A stretch of 64,000 nucleotides of DNA, taken from NCBI RefSeq assembly GCF_000718305.1, contig NZ_JOFQ01000012.1, forward strand, positions 124,001-188,000, in the 5' to 3' direction. The DNA comes from Streptomyces niger (GTDB lineage: Bacteria > Actinomycetota > Actinomycetes > Streptomycetales > Streptomycetaceae). The notes beneath the pieces are model-generated. The model had not been told where the DNA came from. It saw only the letters and a program-made list of their open reading frames with translations, and searched no databases. The translations under genes and the position numbers were made by a program. This document shows, piece after piece, positions 54,328 through 62,419 of the stretch (positions are counted from its first letter, which is position 1; each line of letters starts with the position of its first letter).

Positions 54328-56724
54328 GTGAACTCCCCGCACGTACGCGTCCGTCTCCGTGTGGAAGGGGTCGTGCAAGGCGTCGGTTTCCGGCCCTTCG
54401 TGCACACGATCGCCGTCCGCCACGGCCTCTCCGGGCTGGTCGCCAACGATCTCGACGGAGTCCTCATCGAGGTGGCGGGGACCACGGACTCCGTAGCGCG
54501 GTTCCAGCAGGCCCTGGAGCAGGAGGCACCGCCCCTGGCCGTGATCGAGCGGATCAGCGTGCGCAGCGCCGAACCGGTGTACCTGGGCGGACATCGTGAC
54601 AGCGGGTTCGTCATCGCGGCCAGCCGCGGCGGCACGACGACGGGCGCCACCGCTCATGACCGTGCGACGCGCGCGAGGCCCGGCCCTGCCGGTGCCCTGA
54701 TCCCACCGGACATCGCCACCTGCGCAGACTGTCTGCGCGAGCTCTTCGACCCTGCCGACCGCCGCTACCATCACCCCTTCATCAACTGCACCAACTGTGG
54801 CCCGCGTTTCACCGTGGTCCGGTCCGTGCCGTACGACCGCCCCCGCACGACGATGGCGGGCTTCCCGATGTGCGCCGCCTGCGCGCGGGAATACCACGAT
54901 CCGGCCGACCGGCGGTTCCATGCGCAGCCGTTGTGCTGTCCGGAATGCGGCCCCGTACTCCGGCTCGTGGATGCCGGTACGGGCAACGCCGTCGCAGGAG
55001 ACCCCCTGGTCCAGGCCGCCGGGCTGTTGCGCGACGGCCGGATCGTCGCTGTGAAGGGGCTCGGCGGATATCACCTCGCGGTGGACGCCCTGAACGACCG
55101 GGCGGTACGGACACTGCGTTCCCGTAAGCACCGTGCGGAGAAGCCCTTCGCCGTGATGGTGCCCGATCCGGCGGCGGCGGAGCGGCTGTGCGAGGTGCAC
55201 GAGGCGGAGCGCGGACTGCTCGGCTCGGTCCGCCGTCCCATCGTGCTGATGCCGCGCCGCACGGACGCGGAACTGGCGGCATCGGTCGCTCCCGGCCGCC
55301 GCGATCTGGGCCTGGTGCTCCCGTACACCCCCCTGCACCACCTGCTGTGCGCGCAGATGGCCCGGCCGTACGTGCTCACCAGCGGCAACCTGTCCGACGA
55401 GCCCATCGCCCACCGCGACGACGAGGCCTTCCACCGGCTCGCGGGTGTCGCCGACGCGTTCCTGACCCATGACCGGCCGATTCACACGCGCGCCGACGAC
55501 TCGGTGGTACGCGTCGTCGCGGGCAGCCCTCTCCCGGTGCGCCGTGCGCGCGGCCACGCCCCCGAGCCGCTGCCGCTCCCCTCGCCCGCCCCGCGCCCCG
55601 TGCTGGCCTGCGGCGCCGAGCTGAAGAGCACCTTCTGCCTGGTCCGGGGGCGGCGCGCCGTCGTCTCCCCGCATCTGGGCGACCTGGAACACCCCGACAC
55701 GCTGCTGTCCTTCACCGAGGGCATCGCCCACCACCGGCGGCTGTTCGGCATCGATCCGACGCTGATCGCCCATGATCTGCACCCCGAGTACCTGTCCACG
55801 AAGTACGCGCACGACCTCGCCGACGCGACCGGAGCGGAGCTGGTCGGTGTGCAGCACCACCATGCGCACATCGCCTCCTGCCTGGTCGACAACGCGGTGT
55901 GCGGTCCGGTCATCGGCGTGGCCTTCGACGGCCTGGGGTACGGGTCCGACGGCACCCTGTGGGGCGGCGAGTTCCTGATCGCCGACCTGGGCGGTTTCCG
56001 TCGCGCAGGGCACTTCACGCCGGTTCCGCTGCCCGGCGGTGCGGCAGCGGTCAGGGAGCCGTGGCGGATGGCCGTCGCGTACCTGGACGCCTGCGGGGAC
56101 GAGCGGGACCGACGCGGCGACGGCCTCGCCGTCCGCCGGCGCAACTCCGACCGCTGGGAGCAGGTACGCGCTGTCGCCCGCACCGGAGTACACGCCCCTC
56201 TCACCTCCAGCGTGGGGCGGCTCTTCGACGCGGTCGCCGCGCTCCTGGGCCTGCGCGACGCGGTCTCCTACGAGGGGCAGGCCGCCGTCGATCTGGAGCA
56301 GTGCGCCGATCCGGCGGTCAGCGAGGCATATGTCGCCCGCGTGCTCGACGACGGCCGGGTCCACGGCGCCGACCTGGTCCGTGAGGTCGTCGCCGACCTG
56401 CGTGCGGGCAGCGCCCATGAGGTCGTCGCGGCCCGGTTCCACAACGGTGTCGCACGTGTGGTCCTCGATGTCTGCCGATCCCTGCGGGAGACCACGGGCC
56501 TCGCTCTCGTCGCGCTCTCGGGAGGTGTGTTCCAGAACGCCTTTCTTCTCGACCGCACCGCGACCGCGCTGCGACGGCACGGTTTCCGGGTGCTCACGCA
56601 CCGCCGGGTCCCGCCGAACGACGGCGGGATCAGTCTGGGACAGGCCGCCGTCGCCGCCGCACGCGACGCCGACGCGTGGTCACGGGAGGCCGGCGGGGCG
56701 GGCCGTTCGCGCTCCGGAACCTGA
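54328..56724 (+). CDS. hypF: Hydrogenase maturation carbamoyltransferase
   Basis: 798 residues from GTG 54328; the frame is open upstream to 54223, but the acylphosphatase domain begins right here ('VRLRVEGVVQGVGFRPFVH'). Then two Cys zinc fingers ('CADCLRELFD', 'INCTNCGPRFT', 'CAACAREYHD', 'CCPECGP'), a YrdC/Sua5-like domain ('VAVKGLGGYHLAVDA') and a Kae1-like C-terminus with 'GVQHHHAHIASCLVDN'. It makes the thiocarbamate on HypE that becomes the CN ligand of the [NiFe] site. It is convergent with hypE, 31 bases between. Confidence 0.95.
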   Translation: MNSPHVRVRLRVEGVVQGVGFRPFVHTIAVRHGLSGLVANDLDGVLIEVAGTTDSVARFQQALEQEAPPLAVIERISVRSAEPVYLGGHRDSGFVIAASRGGTTTGATAHDRATRARPGPAGALIPPDIATCADCLRELFDPADRRYHHPFINCTNCGPRFTVVRSVPYDRPRTTMAGFPMCAACAREYHDPADRRFHAQPLCCPECGPVLRLVDAGTGNAVAGDPLVQAAGLLRDGRIVAVKGLGGYHLAVDALNDRAVRTLRSRKHRAEKPFAVMVPDPAAAERLCEVHEAERGLLGSVRRPIVLMPRRTDAELAASVAPGRRDLGLVLPYTPLHHLLCAQMARPYVLTSGNLSDEPIAHRDDEAFHRLAGVADAFLTHDRPIHTRADDSVVRVVAGSPLPVRRARGHAPEPLPLPSPAPRPVLACGAELKSTFCLVRGRRAVVSPHLGDLEHPDTLLSFTEGIAHHRRLFGIDPTLIAHDLHPEYLSTKYAHDLADATGAELVGVQHHHAHIASCLVDNAVCGPVIGVAFDGLGYGSDGTLWGGEFLIADLGGFRRAGHFTPVPLPGGAAAVREPWRMAVAYLDACGDERDRRGDGLAVRRRNSDRWEQVRAVARTGVHAPLTSSVGRLFDAVAALLGLRDAVSYEGQAAVDLEQCADPAVSEAYVARVLDDGRVHGADLVREVVADLRAGSAHEVVAARFHNGVARVVLDVCRSLRETTGLALVALSGGVFQNAFLLDRTATALRRHGFRVLTHRRVPPNDGGISLGQAAVAAARDADAWSREAGGAGRSRSGT

Positions 56725-56755
56725 TCCGTCCGCGTGGGCGGCCGCGGGTCCGTCC

Positions 56756-57844
56756 TCAGCAGATGCGTGGCAGCGGGTCACCGACGAGGACGTCCACGAT
56801 CCGGGTGCCGCCGAACTCGGTCCTGCACAGCACCAGCGGCGCCGGATCGGCCACGACATGCCCGATGAGCGCGGCCTCCCGCCCCAGGGGGTGGGCGTGC
56901 AACGCGTCGAGCGCCGCCTCGGCGCGGGCCGCGTCCACGACCACGACCATACGGCCCTCGCAGGCGATGTAGAGCGGATCGATGCCGAGGATCTCCGCGG
57001 CGCCACGCACCTGCGCCCGGACCGGCACCGCACCCTCGTCGAGGACGACCGCGACGCCGGAGGCACGCGCGATCTCGTTGAGCACGGTGGCCACGCCGCC
57101 GCGTGTCGCGTCGCGCAGACACCGCACGCCCTCGCCGCAGGCCCCGAGCAGCGCCGCCACCGGTCCGGCGAGCGGAGCGGTGTCCGATTCCAGGTCGCTT
57201 TCGATGCCCAGCTCGCCCCGGGCCAGCAGCACCGTCGTACCGTGCTCGCCGATCGGCCCGGACACCAGGACCGCGTCGCCCGGGCGGGCCCGTGCGGCGC
57301 CCAGCTCGAACCGGTGCTCCACGACACCCACTCCGGCCGTGGTGAGGTAGCAGCCGTCGGCCTTGCCCCGCTCCACGACCTTGGTGTCGCCCGTGACGAC
57401 CTGCACGCCGGCCACGGCGGCGGCCTTCGCCATCGAGGCGGCGATCCGCGTCAGGTCCGCGACGGGGAAGCCTTCTTCCAGGATGAAGCCCGCCGAGAGG
57501 TGCAGCGGGCGTGCCCCGGCCATGGCCAGGTCGTTGACCGTCCCGTTGACGGCGAGATCCCCGATGTCGCCGCCGGGGAAGAAGAGGGGGGACACGACGT
57601 ACGCGTCGGTGGTGAAGGCCAGCCGCGCGCCACCCGCCTCGCACACCGCCTGGTCCTCCAGCCGCGCCAGCACCGGATTGTGAAATGCCGTCAGGAAGAC
57701 CGCCTCGACGAGTGTCTGCGTGGCCTTGCCGCCGGCGCCGTGGGCCATGGTGATGCGCTCGTCCCGCAGCCGGGCCGGGCGGCCGCGGGTGCGCTCGATG
57801 CGCCGCAGCACCTCTTGTTCCCGCTGTTCCTGGTCCGCGGTCAT
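56756..57844 (-). CDS. hypE: Hydrogenase maturation protein, thiocyanate/CN-forming dehydratase
   Basis: 362 residues, PurM-like ATPase. 'ITMAHGAGGKATQTLVEAVF' is the start of the core, 'FTTDAYVVSPLFFPGGDIG' the nucleotide part, and the protein ends in 'PRIC', the modified C-terminal Cys. A 30-residue polar N-terminus precedes the core. ATG 57844 overlaps the hypD stop by four bases. With HypF it produces the cyanide handed to HypC-HypD. Confidence 0.95.
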   Translation of the reverse strand: MTADQEQREQEVLRRIERTRGRPARLRDERITMAHGAGGKATQTLVEAVFLTAFHNPVLARLEDQAVCEAGGARLAFTTDAYVVSPLFFPGGDIGDLAVNGTVNDLAMAGARPLHLSAGFILEEGFPVADLTRIAASMAKAAAVAGVQVVTGDTKVVERGKADGCYLTTAGVGVVEHRFELGAARARPGDAVLVSGPIGEHGTTVLLARGELGIESDLESDTAPLAGPVAALLGACGEGVRCLRDATRGGVATVLNEIARASGVAVVLDEGAVPVRAQVRGAAEILGIDPLYIACEGRMVVVVDAARAEAALDALHAHPLGREAALIGHVVADPAPLVLCRTEFGGTRIVDVLVGDPLPRIC

Positions 57845-58968
57845 GACCGGGTTGCCTCCCGTACTGCGGCGCGGGTGAACCTGCCGAAGTTGTAGTACGC
57901 GGCGCAGGCCCCCTCGGAGGAGACCATGCAGGTGCCGATCGGGGTCTCGGGTGTGCAGGCGGTGCCGAAGACCTTGCACTGCCAGGGTTTGAGCACCCCC
58001 TTGAGGACTTCTCCGCACTGGCAGGCCTTCGGGTCGGCGACCCGGATGCCGGGCACCTCGAAGAGCCGTTCCGCGTCGTAGGCGGCGTACTCGTCCTTCA
58101 GGCGCAGCGCGGAATGCGAGATGAACCCCAGGCCGCGCCACTCGAAGTGGGGCCGCAGCTCCATCACCCGGCTCAGTGCCCCCAGCGCCTTGGGATTTCC
58201 GTCCCAGGGCACGACCCGGCCGTACTGGTTCTCGACAGCCGCACGCCGCTCGGCGAGCTGTCGCAGCAGCAGATGTACCGACTGCAGAATGTCCAGCGGC
58301 TCGAACCCCGCGACGACCAGCGGCTTGCCGTGGAGAGCGGCGATGAACTCGTACGGTCGGCAGCCGATGACCGTGGAGACGTGTCCGGGGCCCAGGAACC
58401 CGTCCAGGCGCTGATCGGGGGAGTCCAGGATCGCCTTGATCGCCGGGATGATCGTGACGTGGTTGCAGAACACCGAGAAGTTGTCGAGGCCTTCGGCGGC
58501 CGCGCGCAGCACCGTCACGGCGGTCGACGGGGCGGTCGTCTCGAAGCCGATGGCCATGAAGACCACCCGCCTGTCCGGGTTGGCGCGGGCGATCCTGAGC
58601 GCGTCGAGCGGCGAGTAGACCATGCGGATGTCGGCACCGGCGGCCTTGGCGTCGAGGAAGGAGGCGTCGCCGCCGGGCACGCGCATCATGTCCCCGAACG
58701 TCGTCATGATGACGTCGGGCCGCAGGGCGATGTGGACGGCGTCGTCGATCCGGCCCATCGGGATCACGCAGACGGGACAGCCAGGCCCGTGGACGAGGTG
58801 GACGGTGTCCGGCAGATGGTCCTCGATCCCGTGCTTGTAGATCGTGTGCGTGTGCCCGCCGCACACCTCCATGAACGTGTACGTGCGGTCCGGCTCGCAC
58901 AGTGCGGCGATTTCCGCTGCCAGCGCCCGGGCCTTGCCGGCGTCCCGGTACTCGTCGACGTAACGCAT
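57841..58968 (-). CDS. hypD: Hydrogenase maturation Fe-S scaffold
   Basis: 375 residues. 'MEVCGGHTHTIYKHGIEDHLP', 'GPGCPVCVIP', 'GFETTAPSTAVTV', and the [4Fe-4S] Cys cluster in 'ACQCGEVLKGVLKPWQCKVFG' and 'EGACAAYYNFGRF' are all present. With HypC it holds the Fe(CN)2CO unit. Starts on an ATG sharing one base with hypC's stop. Confidence 0.96.
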   Translation of the reverse strand: MRYVDEYRDAGKARALAAEIAALCEPDRTYTFMEVCGGHTHTIYKHGIEDHLPDTVHLVHGPGCPVCVIPMGRIDDAVHIALRPDVIMTTFGDMMRVPGGDASFLDAKAAGADIRMVYSPLDALRIARANPDRRVVFMAIGFETTAPSTAVTVLRAAAEGLDNFSVFCNHVTIIPAIKAILDSPDQRLDGFLGPGHVSTVIGCRPYEFIAALHGKPLVVAGFEPLDILQSVHLLLRQLAERRAAVENQYGRVVPWDGNPKALGALSRVMELRPHFEWRGLGFISHSALRLKDEYAAYDAERLFEVPGIRVADPKACQCGEVLKGVLKPWQCKVFGTACTPETPIGTCMVSSEGACAAYYNFGRFTRAAVREATRS

Positions 58969-59240
58969 CAGTCGCCTCCCGAATCCCGCAGTGCGGCCAT
59001 CTCGTCCTCGTAGGCCTGTCCCAGCCCTTCGAGGAACTCCATGGCGGCCCGTGCCTCGTCTTCGTCGATCCTGGACAGCGCGAACCCGACGTGGAGGAGG
59101 ATCCAGTCGCCCGGGACCACTCCTCCGTCCTCCAGCAGCGCGATGTTGACGGCCCGGCGCACGCCGCTGACGTCGACCAGGGCCAGGTCCGGCTGGTCGG
59201 CGAGGATCTCGACCACCTCACCCGGGATGCCGAGGCACAT
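58968..59240 (-). CDS. hypC: Hydrogenase maturation chaperone
   Basis: 90 residues. ATG 59240 is fixed by the invariant 'MCLGIPGEVVEI', whose Cys2 binds the iron unit; 'PGDWILLHVGFALSRIDEDEA' follows. It carries the iron centre from HypD to the large subunit. Its start lies 23 bases inside the end of hypA, and it runs directly into hypD. No hypB lies between hypA and hypC. Confidence 0.95.
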   Translation of the reverse strand: MCLGIPGEVVEILADQPDLALVDVSGVRRAVNIALLEDGGVVPGDWILLHVGFALSRIDEDEARAAMEFLEGLGQAYEDEMAALRDSGGD

Positions 59241-59484
59241 CGTCCGTCCCCTCCGCGAGCCGGATGGACTCAAGAACGAAGACGTCACCGTCCACCGTGA
59301 CCAGATCGATCTCCGCGCCGTCCGCGACGCTGCCCGCCGATACCAGCTCGAACGACTGGGTCAGGGCGGGGCCGGACACCGCGTGCAGGCGACCGATCCG
59401 CACCGTGACCCCCGTGACCCGGCGCCCTCTCGCCCTGCGTTCCACGGCGTGGAGAATCGCCTCGCACAGTCCGGTCTCATGCAC
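59218..59484 (-). CDS. hypA: HypA-like nickel-insertion protein lacking the zinc-ribbon
   Basis: 88 residues from GTG 59484 (AAGGAGG upstream). 'VHETGLCEAILHAVERRARG' holds the nickel-binding Met-His-Glu start (Met from GTG), and 'VTVRIGRLHAVSGPALTQSFELVSAGSVADGAEIDLV' in outline follows. Normal HypA (about 113-118 residues) then has a zinc-ribbon with two CxxC pairs before 'DxLxVxSIEVxE'. Here 'GAEIDLV' passes directly to 'DGDVFVLESIRLAE', so the zinc module is cleanly missing; the only Cys is Cys7. Overlaps the protease gene by eight bases and hypC by 23. Confidence 0.85.
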   Translation of the reverse strand: MHETGLCEAILHAVERRARGRRVTGVTVRIGRLHAVSGPALTQSFELVSAGSVADGAEIDLVTVDGDVFVLESIRLAEGTDDVPRHPG

Positions 59485-60025
59485 GGTCCTTCGCCTCCTT
59501 CTCTGCGTCCTGGATGTCTTCCGGTACGTCTCCCGGCATGCCGTCACCGGCGCGGGGGCGATCGGCGAGCAGCTGCCGCACGAGCCGCACGGCCTCGTCG
59601 ACCGCCCCGGACACGGCGGGAGTGAGCCCCATCCCCTCACCGAGCTCGGCGGGTTCGCAGCCCACCACGCGCGCCCATGGCACCCGTACGCCGAGGTGTT
59701 GCAGCAGGGAGAGGACCGCTTCGGGGCCCATGTCGTGCGCGTCCATCGGCGGCTCCATGGCCGAGGCCCGCCCCTCGTCGGCGGAGAGCTCCGGGGCCAG
59801 GACGCAGACGGTGCCCGGCGGCTGCCCGCACCGCAGCGCGTCGACGAGGACCAGGCCCTCGTAGCCGTCCATCAGCTCGTACGCGAGGTGCACGCCGCGG
59901 ATGCCGAAGTCGGCCACCCGTGTTCCCTCGGGCAGCGGGACGGGGGCGAGGCGCCGGACGACCTCCACACCGAACCCGTCGTCGCGCAGGAACACGTTGC
60001 CCACGCCCGCGACCAGTACCTTCAC
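59477..60025 (-). CDS. Hydrogenase maturation protease (HyaD/HupD family)
   Basis: 182 residues. 'VLVAGVGNVFLRDDGFGVEVVRRL' carries the first nickel-sensing acidic residue; 'GLVLVDALRCG' the second; 'DAHDMGPEAVLSLL' the His. It clips the C-terminal tail of the large subunit after nickel is in place. The last 30 residues are an acidic tail not seen in short members. Start ATG 60025 overlaps the preceding gene's stop by ATGA. Confidence 0.93.
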   Translation of the reverse strand: MKVLVAGVGNVFLRDDGFGVEVVRRLAPVPLPEGTRVADFGIRGVHLAYELMDGYEGLVLVDALRCGQPPGTVCVLAPELSADEGRASAMEPPMDAHDMGPEAVLSLLQHLGVRVPWARVVGCEPAELGEGMGLTPAVSGAVDEAVRLVRQLLADRPRAGDGMPGDVPEDIQDAEKEAKDRA

Positions 60026-61257
60026 AGCAGCTCCACCTCATCGGGTGCGAAATACCAATGCCGGCCGACCGCGGCGTGCAGGTCCGCCGCCGGATCGTCG
60101 TCGAGGGTCACGGCCAGGTGCGTTGCGCCGTCGACGTCGCGGCGCACCGCCGCAACGCGCGCGGTGCGGCCGCGCAGGAACATGTCCTGGGCGTCGGCGC
60201 GACGGCTGCCGGGGCGCAGCCGCACCCGGACGCCCGGGACGGCCCGTCCGCCGGGCACCGCCACGCCCTGCTCCTCCTCCGGTGCGGGCGCGGCCGTGCC
60301 GGCACCGGTGTCCTGCGGGCGGTCACGGGTGTCCGTGGTGCCGGGGCGCCGCAGTGTGCCGTGCAGCCGCTCCAGTGCCGGACCCGTCATCGCCTCGGCG
60401 TGGTCGACGATCGCCGCCGCTCGGGCGTCGGTGGCCCGTGCCGCGCGTTTCTCCTCGTCGGTGAGGGTCAGCGTGCGCAGGGTCAGCAACTCGTCGATCT
60501 CGGTGGCGTCGTACAGGTCGGCCGGGCTCTCCGGCGCGATCCGCGGGCGGTCCGCCAGGATGATCGGGCTGGAGAGCACCGTCGTGTCGTCGATGAGGGC
60601 CGGCCATGTGTGCCGGTTGTCGCATCCGGCGGCGGCCTGTGCGGCCCATGCCGGCGGGTCCGCCAGCGACAGGAGCCGGGCGTGGTCGGCCGCGATCAGG
60701 GTGTGCGTCCCGATGAGGGAGCCGAGCAGCATCTCCGACCGGGGCGTGACGGGTCCGGCCGTGTGGTTCTCGACCCGTACCCGCACCTTGAGCAGCCCGT
60801 CCGTGCCGGGCGGGCGGCCGGTTTCGATCCGTAGGACGCCGGACAACGGCCGACGGGCGCGCTCCTGGCTCTCCTGCCCTGCCGCATGGAAGGGGAAGGT
60901 GAGGGCGGCGCCGGTGACGAGGGCCACCCGCGCGTCGACTTCGCGTACCACACCCTCGTCCCACGGCGGCTCTCCGGGGCCGCGCGCCGGTCGCCGCTCG
61001 GCCTGCAGGAATCTGATCCTGACGGCGAGGGACGGCATGGCACCGCACGGTACGGCGAGACACTCGGTCTGCGCCGACGAGGTTTCCGAGGGGTCCGCCC
61101 CGGGCGGCGCCAGCACTCCGAACTGCCAGCGGAGCCGGTTCTTGGGCGCATCGGCGCGGTAGGGGTAGAGGACGTATCCCTCGAAGAGGACCGCGTCGGC
61201 CACTGCCCGGGCGGGCCCGAACCCCGTCGGCTGTCCGCCGGGAGCATCACCGTTCAC
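60022..61257 (-). CDS. Hydrogenase-cluster protein of unknown function, 411 residues
   Basis: GTG 61257 overlaps the upstream gene's stop (GTGA). The body has no transmembrane helix and one Cys pair at most; 'VLFEGYVLYPYRADAPKNRLRWQFGVLAPP' in outline is its best-marked stretch, and a C-terminal barrel-like part reads 'DMFLRGRTARVAAVRRDVDGATHLAV'. Proteins of this type are found in actinobacterial uptake-hydrogenase operons, but I know no assigned function. The tight overlaps with neighbours argue that it serves hydrogenase assembly. Middle region is Asp/Ala/Arg-rich. Confidence 0.75.
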   Translation of the reverse strand: MNGDAPGGQPTGFGPARAVADAVLFEGYVLYPYRADAPKNRLRWQFGVLAPPGADPSETSSAQTECLAVPCGAMPSLAVRIRFLQAERRPARGPGEPPWDEGVVREVDARVALVTGAALTFPFHAAGQESQERARRPLSGVLRIETGRPPGTDGLLKVRVRVENHTAGPVTPRSEMLLGSLIGTHTLIAADHARLLSLADPPAWAAQAAAGCDNRHTWPALIDDTTVLSSPIILADRPRIAPESPADLYDATEIDELLTLRTLTLTDEEKRAARATDARAAAIVDHAEAMTGPALERLHGTLRRPGTTDTRDRPQDTGAGTAAPAPEEEQGVAVPGGRAVPGVRVRLRPGSRRADAQDMFLRGRTARVAAVRRDVDGATHLAVTLDDDPAADLHAAVGRHWYFAPDEVELL

Positions 61258-61889
61258 CGGACGCCTCCTTCGCCGTACTCGCGCGCCCTCAGGCTCTCGA
61301 AGAACGCCTCCGTCTCCGCGCGCACCCGGTCGCCTCCGTCGAACCCCTGCCAGTGCACACGCACCCGCGCGACCAGCCGATAGCAGGCGTCGACGGGTAC
61401 CAGATGGCACTCGATGAGGTCGTTCTCCCGGCGGCGCAGCAGCAGCGCCTCGACGTCGTCCGCCGCATCCGCGACGCGGGCGTTCGCCGTCAGCACCTGC
61501 TGCCAGACCGCGGTGGGCAGGAGTGCCTCCGTGGCTCCCGCGGGGCTCGGGTACAGGGCCACGTACCGGCCAAGTCGGGAGTTGCGGAAGACGAAGCAGA
61601 ATCGGACGGGAATCCGCAGCTCCTCCCACTGGGCGCGGGTCAGCGCCAAGTCCGGGATGTAGCGGTAGCGGTCGGGCACGGTCCGGTAGCGGCCCCGAGC
61701 AACGCCACGGCCGGTGAGGAGCAGTCGGCACGCCGGGCAGACACACAGCAGACGGCGGGCGTCGAGGTCCACGGCATGAGCGTGACCGGAGCCGAGGGGG
61801 GCGCCGCACAGCTCGCAGCACGCCGCGGCCGGCTGCCTCGCCCCGGCCGGCGCGTCGAGGAACCGGCGCAGGCCGGGAAGGACGGTCAC
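61254..61889 (-). CDS. DUF5947-like hydrogenase-cluster protein with a Cys4 zinc-type motif
   Basis: 211 residues from GTG 61889 (GAGGGG before it; overlaps the NifU-like stop by GTGA). Cys pairs 'CCELCGAPLG' and 'CVCPACRLLL' (about residues 24-65) look like a rubredoxin- or zinc-ribbon-type centre. Then 'YRYIPDLALTRAQWEELRIPVRFCFVF' in outline and a C-terminal 'VHWQGFDGG' region. Equivalent proteins occur with group 1h hydrogenases; a rubredoxin-like electron-transfer or assembly role is inferred. Confidence 0.8.
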   Translation of the reverse strand: MTVLPGLRRFLDAPAGARQPAAACCELCGAPLGSGHAHAVDLDARRLLCVCPACRLLLTGRGVARGRYRTVPDRYRYIPDLALTRAQWEELRIPVRFCFVFRNSRLGRYVALYPSPAGATEALLPTAVWQQVLTANARVADAADDVEALLLRRRENDLIECHLVPVDACYRLVARVRVHWQGFDGGDRVRAETEAFFESLRAREYGEGGVR

Positions 61890-62416
61890 CGTCGCCCCCT
61901 CGGGGAGGTGGCGGACCGCGGCGGTCCGGGCAGGATCTGCAGGAGCTCGGGCTCGCGCGGCGGTTGCTCCACCCGGACCTCGGTCACTTCCGGAGCCGCC
62001 GCCAGAACGGCTTGCTCGACGACCTGCCGTACGGCGGCGGTGGCGGAGGGGCACGTGCCGAGGGTGCCGCCCAGGCGGACCCTGGCCACGCCGCGGTCGT
62101 CCACGTCGAGCAGCACGATGCCGCCCGTGTCGGTGCCCACCCGCGACCTGGCCGCCGCCAGCGCTTCCTCGACCCGGACAGCGGTGGGGCGCGGATGCAG
62201 GTCGTGGAGGATGAGGAGGCTGCCCACGAGGTCGTCGGCGGCCAGCCGGGCCACGTCCTCGGGGGTCAGCAGAGCGGTGATACGGGCGAGCCCGGTCCCG
62301 TACAGCCGCATCAGCAGCCGCACGAGTTCCTCGGCCTGGTCGCCGATCTGCGGCGAGGAGGAGAGGCGGGTGACGAGCTCCGCCACCCGGGCTTCGACGG
62401 CACGCAGTTCGTCCAT
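61886..62416 (-). CDS. NifU-C-like protein of the hydrogenase operon, one cluster Cys missing
   Basis: 176 residues. N-terminal half helical ('MDELRAVEARVAELVTRL'), C-terminal part a NifU domain ending with 'VRLGGTLGTCPSATAAVRQVVEQAV'. The usual CxxC that holds an Fe-S cluster is LxxC here, so binding would need another ligand or a dimer. It starts three bases after the large subunit gene. Probably delivers or guards an Fe-S cluster during assembly. Confidence 0.82.
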   Translation of the reverse strand: MDELRAVEARVAELVTRLSSSPQIGDQAEELVRLLMRLYGTGLARITALLTPEDVARLAADDLVGSLLILHDLHPRPTAVRVEEALAAARSRVGTDTGGIVLLDVDDRGVARVRLGGTLGTCPSATAAVRQVVEQAVLAAAPEVTEVRVEQPPREPELLQILPGPPRSATSPRGRR

Positions 62417-62419
62417 GGC

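Noticed and set aside
59264..61162. Plus-strand frames of 632 and 385 codons opposite the hydrogenase accessory genes
   Set aside because: They cover several overlapping minus-strand genes with clear families and have no domain of their own.
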